Source of the DNA: Globodera rostochiensis
Lineage: Eukaryota > Nematoda > Chromadorea > Rhabditida > Heteroderidae
Length of the DNA stretch: 64,000 nt
Direction of reading: 5' to 3'
Assembly (NCBI GenBank): GCA_018350325.1
Contig: JAEVLN010000015.1
Location: 690,898-754,897, forward strand
Below are positions 26,932 through 40,000 of the stretch, piece after piece. The position numbers were made by a program, and so were the translations under genes. Below the pieces are notes generated by a model. That model ran no database searches, had not been told where the DNA came from, and saw only the letters and a list, made by a program, of their open reading frames with translations. Numbering within the stretch: the stretch's first letter is position 1; each line of letters starts with the position of its first letter.

Positions 26932-27984
26932 ACGCGGCGGACGGGAAGAGACGTCAGAAATGATTTTATTTTGGTGTATAGCGAACGGATCGGTGTAAAG
27001 AGATTGTGGACGGTCAATTCCTGTTGTTTTTAACTCATTTACACTCGCATAAGCTGTGTCTTTCAGCGTAATTAAAGCAGGGTTTGTATGGTATAAATTA
27101 AATAGTATTTTGCGTCATTTTGGGCTTTTCTGAAAGGTCAAGGAACTTTTCTTGAAAAGGCTTGTGGTGGAAAGTCCCCCTTGAAAAAGGAGAAAATTAT
27201 TAAGTAAATAGATAGGTGTTGTGTCCGCGGTTATAGGGTTATAAGACCCTTTTAAAGTCCAAAGAGGAGAGGATAATTTATTGAAAAGGAAAAGCATTAT
27301 AAGCATAAAATGTGATTGGGAGAAGTGATCGGGAGAACCGGGATTTGGTTTGTGGTCTCGAACGACCCAGAAAAGCAGTCTCAGAGCAGTCCACAAATAA
27401 TAGGCAAAAGCAGACAGACCCGAAGACCCACGAATGGGAATTGGTGGCCCCCGAATGGGAGTTTGGGGTGGACTTAAATAGTGACACGAGATGGGCGGGG
27501 GATAAGGTTCAGAGCAGAAGGAATTGGGGCGATGCACAGAGCTTTGAATGGGGAAGAATGCTTATGTAACAGATGGGCGAGTTTGGCATTGGATGGGATT
27601 AGGAGGATGGCTTGGCATTGGACAGACATGTTTATGGGGGATGGTTAAATCAGAGGGAACAATTTGGGACAATTTACAATGTGGGGAATATACAGAATTG
27701 CGGATTCAGCAATAGGTACATGTATTTTAAAGCGACCGTAGACGTCGCAAGAAGGACCCAACGAATTTCTGAAACCCTTAAACTTGGCCAAAAAAAAATG
27801 GACATTTTTGATGATGGAAGTTTATGCTCAATTAAGAAAAAGATCAATTACAGATTAAATACGAAAAAGCAGAATAGAATATCAAACACGTTGGTCATCT
27901 CAAATATTTGTTGTCACCATCTTACGAGCATTTGTCCTTAATTGGGAATTTTTTGAACTCATTTTTATTGCTTTTGTCTTTTTC
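26932..27984. other. Convergent intergenic region, duplicated
   Basis: The stretch between the stop codons of TNFAIP8L-A and ARID4-A. The region 27300-27560 repeats gaatggga-type words but shows no exon structure. The same DNA, with small changes, lies at 36021-37071. Confidence 0.5.
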
Positions 27985-30900
27985 TCACTTCTCATGTCGT
28001 TGACGTTTTTTGTGCTCCTTTTCCAAATCGGTCAATTTGCCTTTGTATTTGTGATAGATTTCGCGCAATTCTCGCATTCGTCCTTCGATCAGACGCACCT
28101 GCTCATCCGGATCATGGACACACTTTTCCAATTCGTCATCTTGACAAAGGACCCAAACATTTTATTGTTGAATATTTATTTGCTTTTGATTACCCAATTC
28201 GGACAATCCGACGAATGCGTAGCTGTCGTAAATGTGTTCGTCTTCCATTCTTAATTCAAAAAATTAACAACAATAAAGCGAATAGGTAACCCTGGTTATA
28301 ACTTTATTACAAATTTATTTTGTCATTCCCCCTGGGGTGGAAGCAAAAAAACAACAAACAACAAATCGGCTTAACTTTGAACAACGATCGAATGGAAATC
28401 AAATTTTATAAAGAAAAAACCCTCGAATTTTGCTTGTACCCAACTTACTTTTGCATAACGCGTTGCCTCACTGAGTGAATGCTGGCACTGTGGGTGCCTT
28501 AAAATGCAAATTACAATAACGGCAAATGTTGTTGCATCGGAAACGAAATTAGTTCAAATTGTTGGCACCTTCTGCCATGCCTTCGTCGTCCTCCTCCGTT
28601 TGGGTTGGATCGATCGGCGCCTTTCCTCCACCGTTTGCTGCGCCTTTGTTTGTTGTTTTGCTTTGTTTCCAAATTTTAGTCGGTGGACTCATCGCACCGG
28701 AGGCGACGGGCGCCGTTCGCTTTTTGCTGACACAATGCTGGGAATGTTGAAGATGAACAGTGTGTTTTGGTTCTTCTTTGTCCAGTGTTCTACTGCTGCT
28801 GCTGCTGTCCACCACCTGCTCAGACACATTCAAACTGTGTACTCCGCCACAGGGAGCTTGTAAGCCAACAACGACAGCTTTCCGTTCGCCATTTGACGGA
28901 GATTTGGCACTGAATGCACAACATCCAGACGATGCACCATGCACAAAAATGGTCGTCTCAGCTTAAAAGAAAAAAAAACGCGTACCAACAAAATCGTCTT
29001 GAAGCAACTGAACGAAATCACCTTGAAGATGATGGGCCTTCGACATATCGACTTTCGTAAAATGGGACTGAATGCTGACAGCCACTTCCGTTGAGGTGGG
29101 CTGAGATGACGAAGCCTGGAGATGATGGGCTGGTCCAGAACCGGCATCATCAATGTCCAATGTGCCATTCTTGTCTTCTTTATCTGGCCGCTTCGGAGAC
29201 ATCAAAATGTTTGTTGTTTTGTTGCATAAAGATGCACTCATTGCATGCGCATAATCAGATGATTGGGCTGTCTTGACAACGATTGAGTACGGTGCCATCG
29301 TCATGTGAGACGTGCGGCCTTCAGAATCTGTGCACGTTAAAAGCGCAATGAATGTAAAAACAAAAATGAAAAGCAGCACTAACCATTTTTAATGCACACC
29401 ACAACCGGATTAGCGGGCAAAGAAGACTGTTCAATATTTGCATATTTTGATGGGGACGTAACGAATACGTGACGAGATGGAGAGGAATGCGCTTTGGTGG
29501 AATTGGTAAGCAGATTTGTTGATGCCATCTGTGGTAAAATTTTGGGTAAGAATGGCGTCTCCATCCAGTGACTGGCCCGAGAATTCCCGGTCTAAGCCGA
29601 GACTGACTGGGATAAAATTTAAAGTTGGGATTTTTGCCAGCTAATTTTAGAATTAATTTTTAAAAAAATCTTTCTCAATGAAACCCAGAATTAATTTAAA
29701 AAAATTCAAAACCCCGGGATTTTTGCGGCAGAAAATCCCGAAGAGTTTCGCTCAGCTTCTCTTTCATATAGAGTAAGCAAACGGCCGACCATACTTACAT
29801 TTGTCTGCTGTTGTTGTTGATGATGTCGAGTGGGGCCCATTGTTGTCACAACTTTCGGAGGCAACGGCGGCGCTGAATATATGCAATTTGTGGCGGTGGA
29901 CGAGTGAAAGGCGCCGCCCATTTCTTGAGGCACAACTTTTGTGGTCCCAACAAATTGAAGGGGGCATTTCTGGTTGGGTTGTTTGTCGGCAATGTTTTTC
30001 CATTTATTAGCATCTTCAATTTCGTCTTGTCGATAAGTCGTCGAGGCCGCCGTCTAAACATTTTGGACAGATTAATTAATAATGACAGAGGCATTTAAAC
30101 ACTCTTCCCCCTAATATGTTATGCCAAATGTAGTAAATGCGCACACCTCCTCCACGGATGGCATCACTTCGTTGCATTTTCTCACCAAATTTGTGTTCGT
30201 TTTTGCCAACGTCGCTGCGGAAAGACGCCGCGGGCGTTGCTCACAGGACTGAGCGCTTAAAGCCAAAGGAAGTCAATCAAAAAGGTAGCACAAAAACTCG
30301 AGTAGCTATTTTAAACTATATTAATTGTTTAATTTATAAAACAATCAAAAACGGACGGAGCAAACCTCGGAATTGTGGCAAGCGAAGCGATTCCCTCGGC
30401 ACTGCGACACCAATCCATCGCAACAGAAAGTAATTGCGGCGCCAATTGGTCGGGCACTAACTGCCCGAGCGCTTTCGCGCTGCAATTTTCGTCCTTTTCA
30501 TCCACCCGAATTTTGTGCAACATCAGCCATTCCTATGACCACAAATGGACGACGTATTAATAAGAAGCAAAAAAAATTATAAATTTCACATCATAACGAG
30601 AATTCCAGCCAAGATAATGCACAAATATTTTGGTGGACATCATCAGATTTCTGAGTGTTTTCCTCAGCTCGTCTCCCATGTTCTAAAACACGGTTGGGAT
30701 TGTATAATGTGTTCAAGAAGTGAAAATGATAAAATATAATAATTTAAGTGAGCGTGGTAGGAATACCGTTTCAATTTTAAAACTCTACGAATAAAATACC
30801 TCATACGTCAAATCAGTCAACGACATTTGATTCGAAATAACGGACTGTTCTTCGAGTGCATCGCTTAACGATTTTGCAACTTCACACAAGGTCGGCTGAT

Positions 30901-33900
30901 TGACCACTTAAATATGGTTAAATGCTTTTAATTGTAATAAAATTTAAAAAAAAAGAACAACTCACTTATCACACGCGCGTCATAAAATCGAAGATGATGC
31001 CGAGCTGAACAAAAAAAAAAAAAGTTCACATAATTTTTGACTAATCCAAAAATGCTTAACCATGAACATTCTGGCCCTGATAGAAACGCGTGAAACTAAA
31101 AAAATAAAAAAAATCCATCAAAATTAATTCATCCAATTTGTTTACTATTATTATATTATCACCCACATGTGTGCATTAGTGTACCCAATGTCCTCCAACA
31201 CGGCTTGGTGACCTGACGGAGACTTTGTGCGTTGGTCGCGCGGGATTTTAGGCCTCCGTCCCCGCGTGCTTTTCGGATGCTTTGGAAGGGACGTCTCTTT
31301 TTTGTTCGTTGTGAGTGATCCCTCCGTTGATGTCGAACGGCTCCAGGTGGTCGACTCTTGACTGCCGGTTCGCTTCTTGTCCATTTCCAAATTTTCCAAC
31401 AAAGTTGACGACTTTAAATTGGCCTCTGTTAATTTGTCAACAACACTTTCAGCAGTTTCTTCGTGCAACTCTGTTCTGAAAATAACAAAATTGTAAAAAA
31501 ATAAATAAATGTTGGCACAAAAAAAGTTTAATAGAATTCTGGCTCTCGACGAGCGAGCAATATTTATAGTATTTAATTATCAATTCTAAAGAAATAATTT
31601 ATATACTTTTGTTGTTGATGTGTTGTGTCAAAAGTTGCTGCTTCATCTAAATGGTTGTTTTTGTAAAAGCATTCACAATGAATGGATTAAGAATTAATCC
31701 CTTTATCCATTTACCGTGTGCAATTATGAACTCTGCATCACTACCAATTGTTGTTGTGTTTGATGGCATCGCTTCGAGTGATTTCCTTTGCTGTTCATCG
31801 TTTCGGAGTGCCGCAGCAATCACCGCGGGCGATGCCGCCTTTGCCGACGCGATTGAGGCCGAACGGGATTTGATGACGCTGTCGGACGCTTCTTTGGAAA
31901 TGCTTTGGCCTCGATCGGAAGGCATTCGTTGCTCCTTTGGTCGCGCTTTTTTCTTTTGTTCACTCAATTTGGACTTTAAAAAAATGCAATAAAAAATTAT
32001 TTAAAAAAATATATATAATTCATTACGTCATGGGGACTATTATATCCTCTGATCATGCGCGTGTTGCGCGGGTTTGCGGACGGAGTTGAGGCAGCGACGG
32101 TCAAACTTGAGTAGCCGAGGTTCTTCATGAACGATTCGAACTTCTCAAAGTAGCTAAACATGTCCATACTTAAAACCCCCATTCACACGTCACCATGACC
32201 GACCATGGATGCCAACCGGTTGGTTCCCCACCAAAAACCGGAAAATTCTATTATCCAAATGAACCCTGCTGTTGATCATCACCACCATCACCTACCGAAT
32301 GTACGAGTTCTTGACGGTCGTTGGGGACACGCCCGTGTCCTCAAGATGGAGTTTCCTCAGTACTCTTCGCCAGCCCGACTCCTGGGTGACGCGCTTATGC
32401 CCTCCCATGCGACTGACCACATCATAAATGCGGTAAATGTCAATTTCCTTCCCTAAAAGATTTTTGCATGTCTGTCAAACATTCCGTCTGAATTAAAGCA
32501 ACACTGACCGCCCAACAACGGAACCCGGTTCAATTGGTTGCCCGACTCGTCTTGGAATTTGTAAAAATGCGCAACACAAAGATCCCTCCTTTCGTTGTAC
32601 GCTGAATCGTCATCCTCGGAACTCGAAGAATCGCTGAACAAATTTCAGAGATAATTAAATTGCTTTTGTGAATGCACGAAAACCCGTTCGTACCTCACTT
32701 TTTCCGCCTTTTTCAATTTTTTCTTTGCCAAATCGACAGCATCCGACGGCTTTCTGGTCCAACTTTGTGGAAGTTCACCTTAATTCTCAATCAATGAAAT
32801 TGGCCAATTTGGTGATCAAAAACAAAACAAACCCCGTGTCACGTAACTGTTTGCACGTTCAAACGCAACTTTCAGTCCCATTGAGCCAAAATCGGTGAGC
32901 CTTCGCGTCTCAACCGGATCAAATTTACTCAGACGATCAAATGACGTCAAATTGCTGCAATTAAAAGTGATTATTAATTAATCTATGTGATCACTGGCAT
33001 AAGCTTTTACTATCGGCCGTTCTGAAAACTGCGGAAAGGCACTTGATTGGCTTCAATTTGCAAAATTGGAACCGGCGTTTTGCATTGAGTCCGGAATTCT
33101 TCCTGCGAAACAATCATTCCCAACTGAAAAAATATTAATTAATATTTTAAACGTATTTTACACGGTTAGAAGAAAATCCCGGGTTTTTATAGATTCGAAC
33201 GTTTCCTTTCCAAGAAATTGGTGAAATTTCAAAGAACAACAAAAACAAAAAACTGTCTTGGACTCGTCCACCAAATTTGGGCGGAGTAAAAGCATTGATA
33301 AGCACGGCTACGCCGGACGGAAACTCTTTAGCGAGATGATGATGATGTTCATCGATTGCTGGTCTTTCAACAACGACATCTCAAATTCTATTATTATTTT
33401 TAATTGTTTTCAACGTCAGAAACAACCGGCAGCAGTTGAGCATGATGGTTGATCGTAACGAATCAACTCTTCGCTTTCTGGGTCTGTTTCAACTAAAGTA
33501 AACCGTTTCAGACTTTCTTCCCATTTTCTAAGATATGAGAAGCTCCTCTTTGATTCACCTGAATTAGCTGCCAGTTGGGGGCTCAATGAACTTGACTTTG
33601 CAAGTAAATTCGACGAAAGTCCGTCGGGAAAACAGTCCGCAGCGGCAGATGCACTGCGCTCGGATTCCTCAAATTGAAGACATTCATTAACATTTTTTCA
33701 TATGTTGTTATATTCAAACAAACAGTAAATGTAAAACTAATCCACCCCGACCTGCCAAATTTAAAAGTTTTCCACCTCAAATTGAAGTCGTGCAATTGCT
33801 CTCGTGGCCGAACGTGTGGAGGCAATGCCCTTCAGCGGTGTGACAGACGAACTGCGAAAATGGCGGGGCGACTGCTGAGAAGAAGGGCTGACGAGCGGGA

Positions 33901-34554
33901 AACGAGCGCTGTTTTTGTCTTCTTCCTCTTTCTTCTTCTTCAACCGTTTGTCCGGATGATAAAGCTTAATTATACAAATTGAATAGAGAATAGAATAGAA
34001 AAACGGGCTTTTTTGTGCCAAATTTACAGGCAATTTGTCGAGGGTTTCCGCTTCCTTGAAATGCTTTTCACCCTTTTGACAAAGTTTTGTTCGCTTCAAA
34101 ATGCGCTCATCGCCGTCATTGAAAATAACGGTGTATGACGAGCAGTCCTGCAGAAATGGAAAACAAACGGAATAAAATATACACATTAATCACAAAAAAA
34201 GGGTTTAGTAGATAGCCATGCCTGGCATCGTCTCCAATACGTACCTTGATGCAGATTATTTGTCCTTTTAGGCTTTGTTTCATGTGACGGAGCTCAACAT
34301 TCTGATTGATTTCCAATCGACCGCCTTGGATAGCTGACTCTTCCACCGTTATGATGCTGGCGTCTTTTAATTGAACCTTTAAAAACGTTTTCAAACATCT
34401 AAAATAATATATGGGAACTAAAGACTACCTTGATTTTCACGAGTTTAACCAGTTTCGTGATGCGCGCCTCACAGAATGCACCTTTAAATTTTGCACTGAC
34501 TTCTGTGCCCACTGGCAAATAAACTGGAGGCGAGTCAACCTGCTCGGGCTCCAT
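27985..34554 (-). CDS. ARID4: ARID4 (RBP1)-like chromatin protein, copy A
   Basis: ARID4 proteins bind DNA and methylated histones and act with Sin3-HDAC. First exons are firm: 34554-34429, 34376-34245, 34147-34028, 33964-33776 and 33667-33427, encoding the Tudor-like N-terminus ([50 protein letters not shown]). Further blocks in order are [18 protein letters not shown] (near 32950-32850), the ARID domain ([12 protein letters not shown] near 32585-32510, then [18 protein letters not shown] and [17 protein letters not shown] near 32440-32300), a chromobarrel-like [14 protein letters not shown] near 30640-30590, Ser/Thr-rich linkers, and a C-terminal coiled coil ([19 protein letters not shown] near 28105-28045). 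The stop is the TGA at 27987-27985. Roughly twenty exons; middle junctions were not all resolved. Only about 55 bp of ancestral upstream DNA remain before the duplication junction. Confidence 0.85.
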
Positions 34555-34699
34555 CGTATAAAAAAAATATGAAAATGTCTAGAAATTGGTTAGCATTTAC
34601 ACCCAAGTTCAGCGTTCACAATTGGCAGAAAATGGTGGCACAACAACAATTGGGGGGCATAAAGTGGGGACCAATGCCAACGTAACATCGTCTTTGGCG
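34554..34699. promoter_or_regulatory. Duplication junction and chimeric head-to-head interval
   Basis: The ARID4-A start codon (34554, minus) and the first in-frame ATG of TNFAIP8L-B (34700, plus) face away from each other across 145 bp. About 55 bp derive from the ARID4 upstream flank and about 90 bp from the interior of TNFAIP8L exon 1. The junction is at 34609/34610. Whether this short stretch works as a promoter cannot be told from sequence. Confidence 0.75.
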
Positions 34700-36020
34700 A
34701 TGCGAGTGCAGAGGAAAGTGCTGTCGAAGCTGTCCAGACGCGGCGTTGTGCGCTTGTTGGGCGAAAATCGAGTGGTACGTCGTCCTGTCGTCGCTGATTT
34801 TGTTGGAATTGGAAGTGCATGTTTTGGTGGGGGGGGGCGTGGATGTACCCCCTCCCCCCCCCCTAATTAACAAAAAAAAACGGGAGCTGGTTTTATTTCT
34901 CGTGGAGTTGTGGCTAAACAATTTCTTTTTTATGTTTAGTATATAAAATTCTCGGTTTGATTTTGAGTTTAAAGCGGAAATTTGTGAGTTTAGGCCCTCT
35001 GTTTCTTCGTATTTACAAAAAAAAAAACAAATCAAAACGGAAATATTCATCCATATTTATTTTAGATCACTCTGATGGACACATTGGACGAAATGCTTAG
35101 AGAGTTTTATGAGCCAAAAACTGCGGAAAAAGTAAGTAAGTGTTCGGTTTCATTGATCTTTTCATGCAAAAATCAATTGGGAAATTTTGGAATTTTTGGA
35201 TGACCCACTTTTCTAAAACGCAGAAATTCATTTCAGAAACTTGTAATTATTTTCTTGTACAGGTGGTGAAGAACGGCATCAAGCTGATCTTCAAAGTCGG
35301 CCTGTTGTATCGGGAGAACAAATTGACGGATGAACAATTGCGTCTGTTGTCCGACATCGAACGGGACTTCCAGCGACTGGCGTTGACCATTCAGTCCTTT
35401 CGTAAAGTGCGTTTTGCAAAAGAATGGCGGAGGGGGGGGCAGAATCGTCATGGAGCTGAGTTTTGGCTTTTCGTGTTTCGGAACCAGGTAGTGATGCTCG
35501 AGACCCAAAAACCTCAAGACTTTCCTCGGTTCTAAACCCGAGACCGAGACTTTCGAGCATCATTCTATAGTTAGGAAGCTCATTTTTGCGAGGAATGAAG
35601 GGGGCAAAGGAAGTGGAGTCGGCCGTAATAAATAACCTTTGTGTCGCTATCTGTTCAAATATTCTTTTACTCCCCAAAGAAATGTTGAAATTTGCCATAA
35701 AAATGGACGAAAACAAAATTCCATTTTTTCAGGTTCAATTCTCCTACAACCGCGTGTTTATGCTCGCTTCCATTGACGCAATTCATCGCTCAATTCTGAA
35801 CATTGTCGAACAAACGCTGAGCGAAAAGTCGGTGAAACGGGTGGCCAATGTGTTCGACCATTTCTCTGACGGGGAGTTCCTCGACTTGGTGTTCACCTCA
35901 ACAGCGCCCGTGCACACGGAATTGGTGCATCGATTTGCAGAGGAACTCGACCATTTGTTGCACACTGGCAGCAGTGAAGACAGTCGGGGGGACGACGACA
36001 CGGAGAACAGCACGCCCTAA
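34700..36020 (+). CDS. TNFAIP8L: TNFAIP8-like (TIPE) protein, copy B, 5' truncated
   Basis: Exons 34700-34774, 35066-35131, 35263-35406 and 35733-36020 correspond to those of copy A. The original start codon and first 14 codons are missing because the duplication breakpoint falls inside exon 1. No in-frame ATG lies between the junction and the stop codon upstream of it. The next in-frame ATG, at 34700, is the MRVQRKVLSKL methionine, close to where human family members begin, so a 190-residue protein with the whole conserved core is still possible. The coding exons have no frameshift or stop. The introns differ: a 45-bp stretch present in copy A is missing after exon 3. It may be an expressed shortened copy or a recent, still intact, promoterless copy. 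Confidence 0.7.
35488..35563. repeat. CTCGAGAC-type inverted-repeat element, copy 3
   Basis: The duplicate of the element at 26399-26474, lying in the third intron of TNFAIP8L-B and apparently unchanged. It was therefore present before the duplication. Confidence 0.65.
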
Positions 36021-37071
36021 ACGCGGCGGACGGGAAGAGACGTCAGAAATGATTTTATTTTGGTGTATAGCGAACGGATCGGTGTAAAGAGATTGTGGAC
36101 GGTCAATTCCTGTTGTTTTTAACTCATTTACACTCGCATAAGCTGTGTCTTTCAACGTAATTAAAGCAGGGTTTGTATGGTGTAAATTAAATAGTATTTT
36201 GCGTCATTTTGGGCTTTTCTGAAAGGTCAAGGAACTTTTTTTGAAAAGGCTTGTGGTGGAAAGTCCCCCTTGAAAAAGGAGAAAATTATTAAGTAGATAG
36301 GTGTTGTGTCCGCGGTTATAGGGTTATAAGACCCTTTTAAAGTCCAAAGAGGAGAGGATAATTTATTGAAAAGGAAAAGCATTATAAGCATAAAATGTGA
36401 TTGGGAGAAGTGATCGGAAGAACCGGGATTTGGTTTGTGGTCTCGAACGACCCCAGAAAAGCAGTCTCAGAGCAGTCCACAAATAATAGGCAAAAGCAGA
36501 CAGACCCGAAGACCCACGAATGGGAATTGGTGGCCCCCGAATGGGAGTTTGGGGTGGACTTAAATAGTGACACGAGATGGGCGGGGGATAAGGTTCAGAG
36601 CAGAAGGAATTGGGGCGATGCACAGAGCTTTGAATGGGGAAGAATGCTTATGTAACAGATGGGCGAGTTTGGCATTGGATGGGATTAGGAGGATGGCTTG
36701 GCATTGGACAGACATGTTTATGGGGGATGGTTAAATCAGAGGGAACAATTTGGGACAATTTACAATGTGGGGAATATACAGAATTGCGGATTCAGCAATA
36801 GGTACATGTATTTTAAAGCGACCGTAGACGTCGCAAGAAGGACCCAACGAATTTTCTGAAACCCTTAAACTTGGCCAAAAAAAAATGGACATTTTTGATG
36901 ATGGAAGTTTATGCTCAATTAAGAAAAAGATCAATTACAGATTAAACACGAAAAAGCAGAATAGAATATCAAACACGTTGGTCATCTCAAATATTTGTTG
37001 TCACCATCTTACGAGCATTTGTCCTTAATTGGGAATTTTTTGAACTCATTTTTATTGCTTTTGTCTTTTTC

Positions 37072-40000
37072 TCACTTCTCATGTCGTTGACGTTTTTTGT
37101 GCTCCTTTTCCAAATCGGTCAATTTGCCTTTGTATTTGTGATAGATTTCGCGCAATTCTCGCATTCGTCCTTCGATCAGGCGCACCTGCTCATCCGGATC
37201 ATGGACACACTTTTCCAATTCGTCATCTTGACAAAGGACCCAAACATTTTATTGTTGAATATTTATTTGCTTTTGATTACCCAATTCGGACAATCCGACG
37301 AATGCGTAGCTGTCGTAAATGTGTTCGTCTTCCATTCTTAATTCAAAAAATTAACAACAATAAAGCGAATAGGTAACCCTGGTTATAACTTTATTACAAA
37401 TTTATTTTGTCATTCCCCCTGGGGTGGAAGCAAAAAAACAACAAACAACAAATCGGCTTAACTTTGAACAACGATCGAATGGAAATCAAATTTTATAAAG
37501 AAAAAACCCTCGAATTTTGCTTGTACCCAACTTACTTTTGCATAACGCGTTGCCTCACTGAGTGAATGCTGGCACTGTGGGTGCCTTAAAATGCAAATTA
37601 CAATAACGGCAAATGTTGTTGCATCGGAAACGAAATTAGTTCAAATTGTTGGCACCTTCTGCCATGCCTTCGTCGTCCTCCTCCGTTTGGGTTGGATCGA
37701 TCGGCGCCTTTCCTCCACCGTTTGCTGCGCCTTTGTTTGTTGTTTTGCTTTGTTTCCAAATTTTAGTCGGTGGACTCATCGCACCGGAGGCGACGGGCGC
37801 CGTTCGCTTTTTGCTGACACAATGCTGGGAATGTTGAAGATGAACAGTGTGTTTTGGTTCTTCTTTGTCCAGTGTTCTACTGCTGCTGCTGTCCACCACC
37901 TGCTCAGGCACATTCAAACTGTGTACTCCGCCACAAGGGGCTTGTAAGCCAACAACGACAGCCTTCCGTTCGCCATTTGACGGAGATTTGGCACTGAATG
38001 CACAACATCCAGACGATGCACCATGCACAAAAATGGTCGTCTCAGCTTAAAAGAAAAAAAAAACGCGTACCAACAAAATCGTCTTGAAGCAACTGAACGA
38101 AATCACCGTGAAGATGATGGGCCTTCGACATATCGACTTTCGTAAAATGGGATTGAATGCTGACAGCCACTTCCGTTGAGGCAGGCTGAGATGACGAAGC
38201 CTGGAGATGATGGGCTGGTCCAGAACCGGCATCATCAATGTCCAATGTGCCATTCTTGTCTTCTTTATCTGGCCGCTTCGGAGACATCAAAATGTTTGTT
38301 GTTTTGTTGCATAAAGATGCACTCATTGCATGCGCATAATCAGATGATTGGGCTGTCTTGACAACGATTGAGTACGGTGCCATCGTCATGTGAGACGTGC
38401 GGCCTTCAGAATCTGTGCACGTTAAAAGCGCAATGAATGTAAAAACAAAAATGAAAAGCAGCACTAACCATTTTTAATGCACACCACAACCGGATTAGCG
38501 GGCAAAGAAGACTGTTCAATATTTGCATATTTTGATGGGGACGTAACGAATACGTGACGAGATGGAGAGGAATGCGCTTTGGTGGAATTGGTAAGCAAAT
38601 TTGTTGATGCCATCTGTGGTAAAATTTTGGGTAAGAATGGCGTCTCCATCCAGTGACTGGCCCGAGAATTCCCGGTCTAAGCCGAGACTGACTGGGATAA
38701 AATTTAGAGTTGGGATTTGTGATGGCTAAATTTTAGAATTAATTTTAAAAAATTCAAAACCCCGGGATTTTGCGGCAGAGAATCCCGAAGAGTTCGTTCA
38801 GCTCCTCTATCACATACTAGTAGAGTAAGCAAACGACCGACCATACTTACATTTGTCTGCTGTTGTTGTTGATGATGTCGAGGGGGGCCAATTGTTGTCA
38901 CAACTTTCGGAGGCAACGGCGGCGCTGAATATATGCAATTTGTGGCGGCGGACGAGTGAAAGGCGCCGCCCATTTCTTGAGGCACAACTTTTGTGGTCCC
39001 AACAAATTGAAGGGGGCATTTCTGGTTGGGTTGTTTGTCGGCAATGTTTTTCCATTTATTAGCATCTTCAATTTCGTCTTGTCGATAAGTCGTCGAGGCC
39101 GCCGTCTAAACATTTTGGACAAATTAATTAATAATGGCAGAGGCATTTAAACACTCTTCCCCCTAATATGTTATGCCAAATGTAGTAAATGCGCACACCT
39201 CCTCCACGGATGGCATCACTTCGTTGCATTTTCTCACCAAATTTGTGTTCGTTTTTGCCAACGTCGCTGCGGAAAGACGCCGCGGGCGTTGCTCACAGGA
39301 CTGAGCGCTTAAAGCCAAAGGAAGTCAATCAAAAAGGTAGCACAAAAACTCGAGTAGCTATTTTAAACTATATTAATTGTTTAATTTATAAAACAATCAA
39401 AAACGGACGGAGCAAACCTCGGAATTGTGGCAAGCGAAGCGATTCCCTCGGCACTGCGACACCAATCCATCGCAACAGAAAGTAATTGCGGCGCCAATTG
39501 GTCGGGCACTAACTGCCCGAGCGCTTTCGCGCTGCAATTTTCGTCCTTTTCATCCACCCGAATTTTGTGCAACATCAGCCATTCCTATGACCACAAATGG
39601 ACGACGTATTAATAAGAAGAAAAAAAAATTATAAATTTCACATCATAACGAGAATTCCAGCCAAGATAATGCACAAATATTTTGGTGGACATCATCAGAT
39701 TTCTGAGTGTTTTCCTCAGCTCGTCTCCCATGTTCTAAAACACGGTTGGGATTGTATAATGTGTTCAAGAAGTGAAAATGATAAAATATAATAATTTAAG
39801 TGAGCGTGGTAGGAATACCGTTTCAATTTTAAAACTCTACGAATAAAATACCTCATACGTCAAATCAGTCAACGACATTTGATTCGAAATAACGGACTGT
39901 TCTTCGAGTGCATCGCTTAACGATTTTGCAACTTCACACAAGGTCGGCTGATTGACCACTTAAATATGGTTAAATGCTTTTAATTGTAATAAAATTTAAA

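Larger units (their letters stand above)
25457..34609. repeat. Tandem duplication, unit A (9153 bp)
   Basis: From cagcgttcac at 25457 to caagtt at 34609 this stretch is repeated directly in unit B with scattered substitutions and small indels. The left boundary lies inside exon 1 of the TNFAIP8-like gene; the right boundary lies about 55 bp upstream of the ARID4 start codon. Unit A therefore ends where unit B begins, with at most one shared base (t) at the junction. Confidence 0.95.
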
